NCBI GenBank assembly: GCA_029891385.1
Contig: CM057231.1
Span: 62,727,103 to 62,791,102 of the forward strand
DNA: 64,000 nucleotides
Direction: 5' to 3'
Source: Erythroxylum novogranatense
Taxonomy: Eukaryota; Streptophyta; Magnoliopsida; Malpighiales; Erythroxylaceae
The position numbers were made by a program, and so were the translations under genes. Shown in pieces: positions 21,877 through 33,260 of the stretch (position 1 is its first letter; each line of letters begins with the position of its first letter). Below the pieces are notes generated by a model. That model ran no database searches. It saw only the letters and a program-made list of their open reading frames with translations, and was not told where the DNA came from.

Positions 21877-23640
21877 GGAAATGAGAGAGAGAGAGAGTAA
21901 GAGAGAGAATCTTTGCTTTTAAATTGAATTCCCTTACTTTCTTGATTTTCATGTTCAATATTGCTTTGCTGCTCTAAAATATGATAACGGCAGAAATTCT
22001 ATTTTTTTCATTGTTGTTCAAATTTTATTTTTTATCTCTTTTATTCTGCTTCTTTTAGTTTTAATACTATCTTTACTTTTATTTTTAACTAAAAATATGT
22101 TATTAGGCAATATTATGAATGCTTAGTAGTATCACATTTACTTACTATGATCAATATTCGATACAATTTTGAATAATTTTATAATTATAAAACAATTGAT
22201 AAATTTTAATAAATTATGTTATATTATTTTAATTTTACAACAACACTATCCCTAAAAATCATAATAATATAATTTAAAATAACAACTTTAATAATATAGT
22301 TTAAAATAACAACTGCTTATTTATTTCTATTAATATTACTTATTACACATTTCACATATAAATAATAATCATAATTAATATAAGAAAAGTTCGTTTCATT
22401 ATCGTATAGAGATAAAAACTAATAATAATGTAAAATATTTAAAATGTTACAATGTACATCTTATAACAAAGAATAAGTACATCAAAACATCATATAATAA
22501 GAATAATAGAAGTCCATGACTCTATAAGTATTACAATTGATAACAATAGTTTGTGTTGAGGAACATCGCAAGTAAAAGTGAAATCTGAAATAAAATACTT
22601 ATATTTAAAGTTGTATATTTATATTACATATATAAAATTTAACATACACATCAAATATAAGTGAAATTAAAAGATATGAGAAAAGTTAAAACGTGATTTT
22701 TGATGCATGTTAAGGACCAATTTTCTTTCATTATCATCATCATCAACCCCTAGTTGAATTCGTCCAACGTGGAATCTAGGGAAGTTTGATAGTACTCAAC
22801 CTTACTTCTACCTAAGTAGTGAGGTCGTTTTCGGTAGATCCACATACAAATATGATATGAAGATTTTTATAAAAAATAATAATAGAAAATATTAAAATAA
22901 AATAATACTAGATTCAAAATCTTCATTAGGAGATGTAAGATTAGAAGACACAGTTTGAAGAAAATAGCAGGACAAATATAATTGATATGTTGCAAATTTA
23001 TGATAATTTGTATAACTTATAAAAATACAAAAATTAATATTAAAAGATTAAGAGATTTTTTCATCAACACCCATTATGGCAAAAAGAGTTTTAGGCAATG
23101 ATATGTTTTTAACATTTTAAAAGGTGTTGCTAAGAATTAATATAATGCAACAGTTTTTAAAACGTTGCCTTTAATAATATTAAAAAGCAACAAAGACAAT
23201 AATTAGTTACTATACGTAAGAAAAGGCAACAAAATTATTAAAAAAGTTGTAATAAAATCTTATATATGCAATATATGGAATTGTTGATGTTGCAATAAAA
23301 ACTTATATATGCAATATTTGGAATTGTGGTTATAGTTTTAATATCTATTTTGCTATAGTTCATCATCATCATCATCATCATCACACACAGTTTGAAGTCT
23401 CGCAATAAAGCAGGATCTGAGGAGATCTAATAGTACGCAACCTTATTCTTACATTGTAGAGAGGATGTTTCTGGTAGACCCACATGCAGATGTAAAAAGG
23501 GGTGATGCAGAATAAAAAAGTAAATAGCATCTTACACACTGTAAAGACCAGCTCTTTTTTTGCTAGTTACACTAGGAGTTTTCACTGAGAGACCCTGAGG
23601 GTATGACAATTTTACGGGTTTAGAATGAAATCTTTCTGCA
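21877..23640. other. AT-rich intergenic DNA with degraded repeats
   Basis: Begins with a (GA)n tract (21888-21906) that was next to the ETR1 leader before the hAT-like insertion. Two related blocks (22735-22855 and 23360-23490) share CATCATCATC runs followed by TAGTACTCAACCTTA/TAGTACGCAACCTTA and GGTAGATCCACAT/GGTAGACCCACAT, a dispersed plant repeat. At 23080-23240 short inverted motifs of the type GCAACA...TGTTGC recur, as in CACTA transposon subterminal regions. No gene is recognised. Confidence 0.5.
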
Positions 23641-23641
23641 T

Positions 23642-24600
23642 TTATGAGTGTAAGTGACGCGCACCGCGAAAAGATTGACGTCGATAGGATGATGATTTCA
23701 ATGGGTATTTTGTCTTATGGGGTTTTGACCTAAAGGAAATAAAAAGGATAGATATTAGGAATTCAGCAAACAAGAAAATAAAGGATACGCAAGGTTTGAT
23801 TTCTACGACACCTCTCGGAAACTTGTTCCAAGCAATCCCGATGATCAAAATAAAACCAAGAAAGGATACGCAAGGTTTGATTTCTACGACACCTCTTGGA
23901 AACTTGTTCCGAGCAATCCCGATGATCAAAATAAAACCAAAAAACGAACAATCAACACGCCACAATTGAGAAAACAATTGATAAGTGAAAGATGGTTCGA
24001 AAAGTAACAAGAGCAAGAGAACAATGTTCTCCCTAAAGCCATCGGCACTCAAAACAACATCATCTCCCCCCAAATTGTAAAACCCTAAAGCATAAGTATT
24101 TATACATAGGTCAAATAATAAAAGGTTGGGCTAAAACACATAGAAGCCTAAAATAAAACGAAGTCCAAAAATTAAATAAATAGGTTTGATATCTTCTTGG
24201 GCTTAAATGATGAACCATTAAATAGCCCAAGTCTTCGTGTTTTCAAGCTCCAAGTGTATCCGGTCCAAGGATTTGAGTTAAGTGGATTAGTTTGGTTCCA
24301 TTAAACTCTCCTCCAATAGGCTTGGAGTTCGCCATCTTCTCAAGATCCTTACTCTTGCTCACATCAGTAAGTTTTAGCCAAGGCTTTCGGGCTTACAACT
24401 TGGATTTTCAAGTCATGCGCAAGGACTTTAAAGAGTGTCGTTTACTCTAATTCACTCATGTCAGACCTTCCTATTTCTAGCTGATTCGCGGCCTTTCGCA
24501 CTTATCCCTAGAGGTTGAATTAAAAATTTAATTCTAAGGATTGTAGTATATAATACAACCTCGAGTCGTTTCACTTAATCGGATCCTATAGAAATGGACC
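23642..24600 (-). repeat. Probable gypsy LTR fragment, minus orientation
   Basis: Read on the minus strand this has the layout of a long gypsy LTR: a GGCTTGGAGTT-rich upstream part, a TATA-like TATGTATAAATA (24108-24097), then AGGGTTTTACAATTTGGGG and a 5'-leader-like block containing two 81 bp units. The minus-strand open frame at 24073-23642 runs through those units but looks like untranslated LTR rather than a protein gene. Both LTR ends are unclear, so the boundaries are approximate. Confidence 0.4.
23781..23945. repeat. Tandem duplication, two 81 bp units
   Basis: AAGGATACGCAAGGTTTGAT starts at 23781 and recurs at 23862, and the following 60 or so bases differ at only a few positions, so this is a two-copy direct repeat. 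It lies within the presumed LTR fragment. Confidence 0.85.
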
Positions 24601-24608
24601 TAAGCTAA

Positions 24609-24730
24609 CCTATATGTCATGAAATGCAAGCTAAGTTGGTAAAAAGGAATTTTTTGGTTCTTTTAGTTTCCTATATGTCATGAAATGCAAGCTAAGTTGG
24701 TAAGGAGGAAGTTTTTGGTTCTTTTAGAAA
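24609..24730. repeat. Tandem duplication, two 61 bp units
   Basis: CCTATATGTCATGAAATGCA at 24609 recurs at 24670. Both units run through GCTAAGTTGGTAA and end GGTTCTTTTAG, with about five differences. Confidence 0.85.
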
Positions 24731-25336
24731 ACTAAACAAAATTGAATGAATTGTAAGAGAAATGTGTAAAAAATATTTTTGGATTTTTGGGAATAGAAAA
24801 CAGAAAGATAAAACAAACGTTCAATAGTGATAGGATCCTCTAAAAAATAAGCTTTGGCTATCATAGTTCGAAATTTATCTTTGATAGGAGTAGAAATCAC
24901 TAAGTTTCAAATGGGTAAACCTTAAAGAACTCTTTAAGTCCAATATCTTAATCAATGAACTTCATTTCTTAAGACCTTGTTACATACCCTTAGTATGTGT
25001 AGTGGGTAAGCCAATACAACAAGTCACTTTGGGATCTAGAATCAACTTAATATCAAACACACCTAGGCAGATAAAAGAGAATCAACAAGATCACAAATAG
25101 ACATATATGAGACTTCATATATTTAAGTTCCAAGTTCTACATTAACAAGTCTAAACCACACATTGAATATCCAACACTTGATTAAACTCTAATCAAGAAT
25201 GTTCAACTACAAATTAGAAATCCTAAACCTAAGAAATCATAAATCACAGTTAAACATGGATTAAGTTACTCCCTTTTGAAGCCCATTGAACTCTAGCCAT
25301 CACTACATCTTCAAGAGGAAGGAAAACGCCTAGCCA
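24731..25336. other. Repeat-like intergenic DNA, nothing coding seen
   Basis: AT-rich sequence with no open frame of note and no tRNA-like or splice-framed exon signals. It ends at the minus-strand long LTR, whose left flank AGCCA (25332-25336) should be a target duplication. Confidence 0.4.
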
Positions 25337-28300
25337 TGTAACACCCCACTCCCGCATGACCTGAACCCGATATCGATGGTGATATCCGAGTCCGTATCCC
25401 TCAAGGGTGGTATGCTACATCACTTAGTTCGTCAAAAACTCAATATAAAACTTTTTTTTTCAAGCGTACATGAAAATCAATAATCGTAAAATTGGGCCCA
25501 CTTTTATTTAGAAACATTTTCATTTATAGTAGTTGCCAATTTTGTTTTTTCACATACCAGGAGTTCGATTAGCCCATTCCAAAAACAAAACATATTACAC
25601 TTTGATCAAATTCTTTTGCAAAACCTTTTTTTTCAATCGGAAAGTTATACGCAAATACACAAAATACAATGATTTGCGGAAAATACAATTCAGTGCGAAA
25701 ATAAAGAGATACAATGCAGACGCGAACTGATCTCAACATCTTCTTTCTTTCACATGCAATAGATATACTCCCGTTGCCTAACGGGGTATTCTTCTAAGTC
25801 TTGAAAAATAATTACAAATTTGGGTGAGTTTTGCGAACTCAGTGAGTGACCATCATCGATGGCTCACCCAATCACACAACACATAATTTACAACTTACTC
25901 TATTTCACATTTCTCATTATTTCACATTCACATTATTTCACATTCGATACACTTAATTAGTCGTATTATCCATATGCAATGCACATGAGACTCACTTTTC
26001 ATTTGTTATTTTGTTGTGACCGAGTGCCTAAATTATCCCATATCGGGCTCATTAATAACTGTACCTTATCCATTTGGAGGATACATGACTCATTAAACGT
26101 TGAGCCTGAGGCTCTGAATCACTTTTGAGCTCGAAGCTCATTTTCACTCGTTGAGCTTTAAGCTCTGATCAGTGGCTCTTCTGGTCACAACAGCCATTAT
26201 ATTTCATACACTTATGCAATGAAAGGCATCAATCACATTAGCATGTTCCCATTCACTCACTTTCACATGTCATCAGACTATAGTCTGGCATTCAACAGTA
26301 GAGTTGAGAAACACACTCTCTTACATATGTAGATGCGTATTCAAAATACATTTGTCATCGGATCGTGGTTCGGCACTTATCAATCATATAATGCACATTC
26401 AGAACACATTTATCAATCACGTTGAGTACATATAGTTCATCCAATTCACATTCAAGTAATACTTCAATATCCAAATCAGTATCACAATCATCGGACCTCT
26501 TGTCCGGAACCCAATACAATCAATCACATTCAGCAATCAATTTATACAAAATGAAATAATACAAAACAAAGAATGAAATGAGACCATCTCCATCTACTCA
26601 CAGTACGCTCCAGATTAGTATTTGTTTCCAAATTCTAGAAACACCTAAATGCAGACATTTAGCTTACACAACTCATTTATGCAAGATACACATACGTCAC
26701 AATTTATACAATCATAAGTGTTTAATAATGCACATGACTGAAATAAAATATGTATAATGCATGTTCATGACAATCCCGAGTATTATTCCAAAAAACTTTC
26801 ATCACAAAACCATTCCTGTATCAAAACTCATTTATTCCTAGGTTTAAAGCCGCACTAAAACCATTACACTCGCAATTAATTATTTATAGACTTATTTCAA
26901 TTTTCTGAAACACATATTTCGGGTCTACTATTCCTGATCAATGAGACCGTCAACATCAGATAACCTAGGTAACCTCTCTTTAATAAAAATGTTCCCCTAT
27001 GTCTTAGGAATCCATAGACACCAAAATTACTCAATTTGAATCTCTATAAGTCTAGATATTGCCAAAATACTGACGGATGTTCCGAAAATAATCTCCTCAT
27101 ACTCTTATAAATCGAGCCTCTCACTTTGATTCGATCAATATTTTTCAATTTAATCTCAAAATCCACAAATTCTCATGGAGAGGTATATGAATGTCTTAGA
27201 AATCCAATGCTTTGAAAATCAGGTCAATCGGAGGTCGGACGAAAAAGTTATTAGCAAAACAGTAGAGAGAGGTCAGGTGAGCCGGCGAGTCGTGCCGCAG
27301 GCACGAAGGGTCTCTGGTCAGTTCGCGAGCCGGCTCGCCCACGAGAAGTAGCTCGCGATCACGACAGCTCGCAACGCGACGTCGTCGCGGCCGCGAGGCT
27401 GCCTTTTACCAATTTCCCTTTTTTTCTTTTTTTCCACTTATTTCCTCTCTTCTTCCAACATGTATAACTTTTTATTCAGGAGTCCAAATTTTACAAATTT
27501 GGTATCAATGGAAAGATAACAGAAAGTTCTACAATTTTCATGAAGGATCGAAAACCAATTCTACCTCTAAAGGAGTCAAAATCTTAATCAAAATTACTGC
27601 TCATTAAATATCATCCTAAACAGTACCACAATCTTCTAAAAATCATAGCTTCCTATCCCATAGTCTAAAAATTTCATGCTTTATATCAATGGAAAGATCA
27701 GAACACATTCTACAATTCTCATGAAGAACTTAGAAGCAAATTATACCTCTAACTAGGTCAAATTTCCACATGATTATGGTTGCCCTGTTAAAGATTGTTA
27801 AAATATCACCTAAACCATATCCATATTTCAATCACTCATAACTATCAACTCTAACGTCGAAAAATGGCAAACTTTATGGCGATAGAAAGCTGTCAAGAAG
27901 AGCTACAACTTTCATGAAGACCAATTGAGCAAAATATGCCTAAATCATCCTAGAAAAATTCCTAAAATTTCAAATCACAAAAATGTCATTCTAGAGCTAC
28001 TATTTAACCCTACACATATTCTCACATTCAAGTCAAAATTTGGAACTGTTCAAGCCAAAATTTAACAGCACTTCCTTCACAAGAAATATAGCCAAACACC
28101 TCTAGTTTAATTCAAGCTAAAACTCATCTCAATTGCATAACCATAGAAGAAGTTATGACCGAATCATTGAAACATGCTCAAATCAAATTTCCAGATTTTC
28201 ATCTTACCTCTTCTCCTACCTCTTCCACACCATTTCCTCACTCAAATACTACTCAATTCACTCATGAAAACAACCATAATCAAATCAAGACCTCTACTTG

Positions 28301-29350
28301 AACCTTACCCTATAACATAGCATCAACATACACTCAATTTTTCATTCTTTTCTATACTCATCTAAACATCAATTTTCCCTCCAAAACATCTAAAACATTC
28401 ATCACATTCTACCTCATCAATCATCAATCATCAATCAAGGCAAACAATTTACACACCCATATACTCCAAACACAATTTCCATGCAATTAAATTTAAATAA
28501 CATCACAAATAAGTTATTTAACTACAAATCCATAATATAAAACATACTTCTTACCTAATTAAGCTTCCACTTCTTCAACTCTTCAAAAATCTCACAAACT
28601 CTCTAACTCTCTCCACCATACACGATCATCATCATCAACTTGAGGGGGGTGAGGTTTGAATTTTTAATGACCAAAAGAAGAGCAAGCAAAGTGAAAGAGT
28701 GGAAAAGAGGGTCACCAAGTCTAGAAGAACAAGGAAGAGAAAAAGCTACGAGAATGAGAGAAAATTCTAACTTTAATCACCAATAACCCTTATAAAAGAA
28801 GAAATATCGAGAAAGATAGATCAAAAAGGGAAGGGGTGGGTTTTAATGAAAGAATACATGGTGGTATGTTAGGCAAGTGACAAGTGTCACTTACCACATG
28901 TCACCTTCTTAAGCTCTTGCCAACAAATTTCAATTTCTACTCTAATTTTTTCCCAAATTTCAATGGCTCAAATTAATAAATCCTAAAATCATTTATCTAT
29001 CCTACCGGTAAACCATTATTCTGCTACTTGACATTTTTCATAGTCTAGAAATTACCCCGAAATTTCAGAAAAATAATTTCTAAAATTCTCCAAAAATTCA
29101 AAAACCACAATGCCCCTCTCCAACTCAATTTTTCATACACACAAATCACATTTATTCACAATCACATTTCTTAACACTTATACTGGAAAATGTCATAAAT
29201 GCCATGTACAGTCATTTTTCATGTGCAAAATTTACTATTCACATGTATGCGGATGCTAGATTATGCATGAACATGTAAAGGCATTTCTAAACACCCATTA
29301 ACCACTCAAAATTACTATTCTACCCTTCCCATCGGTGATAGAATGTTACA
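25337..29350 (-). repeat. 4.0 kb LTR of the long-LTR family (minus strand, 3' LTR)
   Basis: On the minus strand it starts TGTAACATTCTATCACCGAT at 29350 and ends GAGTGGGGTGTTACA at 25337. It shares with the LTRs at 46651, 52802 and 57155 the terminal ACCCGATATCGATGGTGATA block, the ACTCACTGAG/CCATCATCGATGG block (25836-25868), a series of small inverted repeats (26095-26520) and a GC-rich segment (27265-27415). A polypurine tract lies outside the 29350 end, so it is a 3' LTR whose internal region has been cut short. No primer binding site is present at 25336. Confidence 0.85.
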
Positions 29351-29660
29351 ACTCTCCCCTCCTTAAAGAAATTTCATCATCGAAATTAATTTCTAATTAA
29401 GGAATAAGGCAGGGGTACTATTATCTCATATACTTCTCCGTTTCCTATCTCATATACTTCAAGGCGTAAACGTTTCATAATTCACATGATGAACGTTTTA
29501 ATCTTTTCATACCCCAGAATGAATCAATCGAGTGCATATGCATTCCTTGCAATGTGTATAAAATCATAATTCATAATTCATGTGTGTATGCTAATGATAT
29601 GCATGTGAATGAAATGTAGTTCGTGAATTCCAATGACAACAAAAGCTCTAACCCTCAATA
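29351..29660 (-). mobile_element. Truncated internal stub with polypurine tract
   Basis: Directly outside the LTR the minus strand reads TAAGGAGGGGAGAGT (29365-29351), preceded by ATGATGAAATTTCTT. This is a diverged copy of the GAGGACGAAATTT block that precedes the polypurine tract in the other long-LTR elements here. Homology seems to end within about 300 bp, where the tandem array begins. The rest of the element and its second LTR are absent. Confidence 0.65.
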
Positions 29661-29685
29661 TAGAGAATGGGTTATTACACTTACA

Positions 29686-32475
29686 GCTCAATTGTAAACT
29701 GTAATGATGTTTGGACCATTGAGTTATGGAAAGATGTCAAAATGATACAACATTTTGTTTAAGATCTCAAATGGGACTGCTTTTAGATTTGGGTGTTTGT
29801 TTCAAAAAAGCATGTTAAGTTGTCTTGATTTTGTCCCAAAATGCATATTATATTTAAGGGTGTGTCATTTTTGTAATTGTGTGCTTTAAAATACCCCTCT
29901 AAGTAAATGATTGTCCCTCTTGAGATCTTAAAGGAAATGCAAGATCGAGGCATTGTTAGTTTGAGACCTTACGATTTGGTTTTAAACTGTAATGATGTTT
30001 GGACCATTGACTCACAAAAACATGTGAAAATTTTGATTTTGCATTTCATTTATGGTTTTTAATGGACTACTTTTGGATTTAGATATTGATTCCTTAGATT
30101 TTTGTTTCCAAAAAGCATGCTATAATATCTTGATTTTGTCCAACAAAGCATATTATTTAAGGAAGTGCCATTTTTGTAATTGCCCTTTGAAACAAATCAA
30201 TGTCCTACTTAAGACCTTAAACAAAATGGCTGGTTTCTTTGGGACCCTACAGCTTAATTGTAAATTGTAATGATGTTCAGACCATTGAGTTATAGAAAGA
30301 TGTCAGATATTGCATTTTGTTTAAGGTCTAAAAGGGGATTGCTTTCGGATTCGAATATTGGTTTCTAAAAAGCATGTTAAAATGTCTTGATCTTTCCCAA
30401 AATACATTTTATGTAAGTATGTGTCATTTCAGTAATTGCATACTTTAAAATGTCCCTCTAGGTAAATCATTGTCCGTCTTCATATCTTAAAGGAAATTCA
30501 AGATTAAAACCTTATTAGTTTGAGATCGTATGGTTTAGTTTTAAACTGTAATGATGCTTAGACCATTGACTCACATAAACATATGAGAAATTTGATTTTA
30601 CATTTTATTTAAGGTTTTTAAAGGTCCAATTTGGGATTTTGATATTGATTCCTTCAATTTTGGTTTCTAAACAGCAAGCTCTAATATCCTCATTTTGGCA
30701 CGTTAAGGAAGTGTCATTTTGGTAATTGTCCTTTGAAGTAAATCAATATCCCACTTCAGACCTTAAATGAAAAACAATATCAACTATTTGTTGCTTTGAG
30801 ACCCTAAAGTTCGGTTGTAAACTTTATGGATTTTCGAACCATTAAGTTACAAAAAGATGTCAGAAATCTAATATTGAATTTTGTTTAAGGTCTCAAAAGG
30901 AACTGCTTTTGCAATTGGATTGGGTTTCCAAATTGCACGTTTTATTGTCTTGATTATGCCACAAAATGTATTATATTTAATGATGTGTCAATCTAATAAT
31001 TGCATGCTTTAAAATATCCTTCTAAGTAAATCAATGTCTCGTTGGAGACCTTAAATGAAATGCAATATGAAGGCCTTGTTGTTTTGTTGGGACCCTTCAA
31101 TCCAACTCTAAACTAAACTGATGTTTAAAACATTGAGTTATCATAACATGTTGAAAATATGATATTGTATTTTATTTAAGGTTTCTTAACGACTACTCTC
31201 GGGTTTATATGTTGATTCCTTTTATTTTGGTTTCTAAAAAGCATGTTGTAATATCCTCCCACAAACCATGTTATGTCTAAGTTCCAATTTGGTAATTGTC
31301 GTTTTAAGTAAATCAATTTTACACTTGAGACCTCATACGAAATGTAGTATCAATGGCTTGTAGCTTTGAGGCCCTACCACGTAATTGTAAACCGTAATGG
31401 TGTTTGGATCATTGTGTTACGAAAAGATGTCGAAATTTTGGTATTGCATTTTCTTCAAGGTCCCAAAAGGAACTGCTCTCGCATTCGAATTTAGTTTCCA
31501 AATAGCATGTTTTATTTTCTTGATTTTACCCCACGATTTATTATATTTAATGATGTGCCATTCTAGTAATTATATGCTTTAAAATGTCCAAGAAAATCAA
31601 TGTCTCACTTGATACCTTAAACGAAATGTAGCAGAACATTGATTTAATATAACATGTCGGGAATATAATACTATATTTCATTTAAAGGGATGCTTGGCTT
31701 GTAGTTTAGAAACGAGCTAATAGATAAGAAATAAAAAATGAGTAGTTAGTTGTTCGTTATTATTATAGAGGTAATAGTTTGATATCTTCCTTTTAGGAAA
31801 TTAATTATACTTTCTATTTAGTAGAGGAATGAAATTCATTCTTTAGTAGTGACTCTTTTTTAAAATATTTTAATATTAATTAATTAAATATAATTAATTA
31901 CAATATTTTTAATTATATTATTGTAATTAATTATATTATAATTAATTAATTACAATATAATTAATTAAAATATTATTATTAATTAATTATATTACATTAT
32001 AGTTAATTAAAATAATCAATTTATTAGTTATAATATAATTAATTAAAATATAAGTTATTTATTAATTTAAATATTGTAATTAATTAAAATGTAATTAATT
32101 AATTAAAATATAATAAATTTTATTTCTTAATATTTTTACAAACCAATCACTATTAATAATAATAATGGTAATCATTCATTCTTCTTAATCAACCGTTGTA
32201 ATTATAATGATAATATCTATTCACATTATTCGCTATATTTATTCTCATTCCTTTTATCATTATTCCATGTAAACCATTCGCCCCTCTAAGATCTCAAACA
32301 GACTACTATCAAATTCGAAATTTGATTTCAAAAATGCACATTATAATGTCCTGAATTTGTCCCATAAAATATTAGTAATTGCATTCCTTAAAAAGTCCCA
32401 TTTAGTCAATCATTGCCCAGTTGAGACCTTAAATAAAATGCAAGATAAAGGCCTCGTTGCTTTGAAACCCGTCGG
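29686..32475. repeat. Tandem array of ~280 bp monomers in alternating A/B types
   Basis: The marker GTAATGATGTTTGGACCATTGA or a variant recurs at about 29701, 29989, 30267, 30548, 30823, 31115, 31394 and 31640, with spacings of 275-292 bp. Odd copies continue GTTA...AAAGATGTC (type A) and even copies CTCA/GTTA...AACATGT (type B). A-to-A spacing is about 556-571 bp, so the repeating unit is a diverged dimer. A MITE splits the last monomer (31686-32286), after which the repeat resumes to about 32475. No protein is encoded; the 72- and 61-codon frames are chance. Confidence 0.85.
31686..32286. mobile_element. Tourist/Harbinger-like MITE inside the tandem array
   Basis: A 601 bp very AT-rich insertion, full of TTAATTAATT runs, flanked by TAA on both sides (31683-31685 and 32287-32289). 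The ends AGGGATGCTTGGCTTG and, reverse-complemented, AGGGGCGAATGGTTTA are imperfect inverted repeats of the GGG-TGTTTGGTTT kind seen in plant PIF/Harbinger MITEs. Array sequence reads continuously across it (TTTCATTTAA then GATCTCAAA), which supports the insertion boundaries. Confidence 0.6.
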
Positions 32476-33260
32476 TGACAAATTAGCATTACCAATGTGA
32501 ACAAAATAAAAGATTTGTGCGGCAAAATGTTGGGCCCAACTTGGACAATACCAGAAGGGCTTTACTGCCCCTGAAGAATTATTCACGTGTTGATGATGGC
32601 TTGCCATATGTCAAATATCTGGAACTTTACCTCTGTAGACAGAACCATCTCATCTTAACAACAAAATAAGGATAATACATTTTTTCTTTCAAGCCCCTAG
32701 GCTCAGAAAAATACATAAAATATAGGCAGAATACAATAGGCATTGAGACATGAAAATGGGCTATACATAGCAAATGCAGTTAAAGAGAAGGAAGCGGAAG
32801 GGAAGGCATTTATGAGCAGAAATGCAATGCAACGTTAAAGATTGGGACTGAAGAATTACTACCAAAAACAGCAATAATTCTGGTCTTGTCTTTTGGTTTT
32901 CCAAAGAAAAACAGGCTCTAAACCTACATATTGATATTTTCATATGCACCTAGTTCTTGTTCTGCCGGATTTTCAAGCCTGTGCCAGCCAGCTGAACCTA
33001 CATAAAAAATCTCAGCATGTAAGAAAATTTGGTGCTAAGAATGGGTCAAACGAAGCTAACGTTGCTGCATTAGTAGCACTGGGCAATAAGCTATTGGTTC
33101 CTACCATTTTCCTTGACACTTCTGTCTGAATACACGTGAGTAGGTCAAAATATAACATGTAATATGCAAGACCTATAACCTAAAGAGCATATGGCATCGA
33201 AGAAACAGAAACATTATATATAAATAGTACTTGAAGCATATGACTAAAGTTATAGTTAAG
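32476..33260. other. 3' flank of gene 2 with no recognised feature
   Basis: Non-repetitive sequence between the tandem array and the stop codon of the gene at 33261. It probably includes that gene's 3' untranslated region on the minus strand. Two plus- and minus-strand frames of about 60 codons show no domain and no supporting splice structure. Confidence 0.4.

Noticed and set aside
23642..24073. 143-codon minus-strand frame as a gene
   Set aside because: Its middle is two copies of an 81 bp tandem duplication, no domain is seen, and the surroundings look like LTR sequence.
29686..32475. CRISPR-like regularly spaced repeat
   Set aside because: Monomers are contiguous ~280 bp tandem repeats without unique spacers, and the DNA is from a plant.
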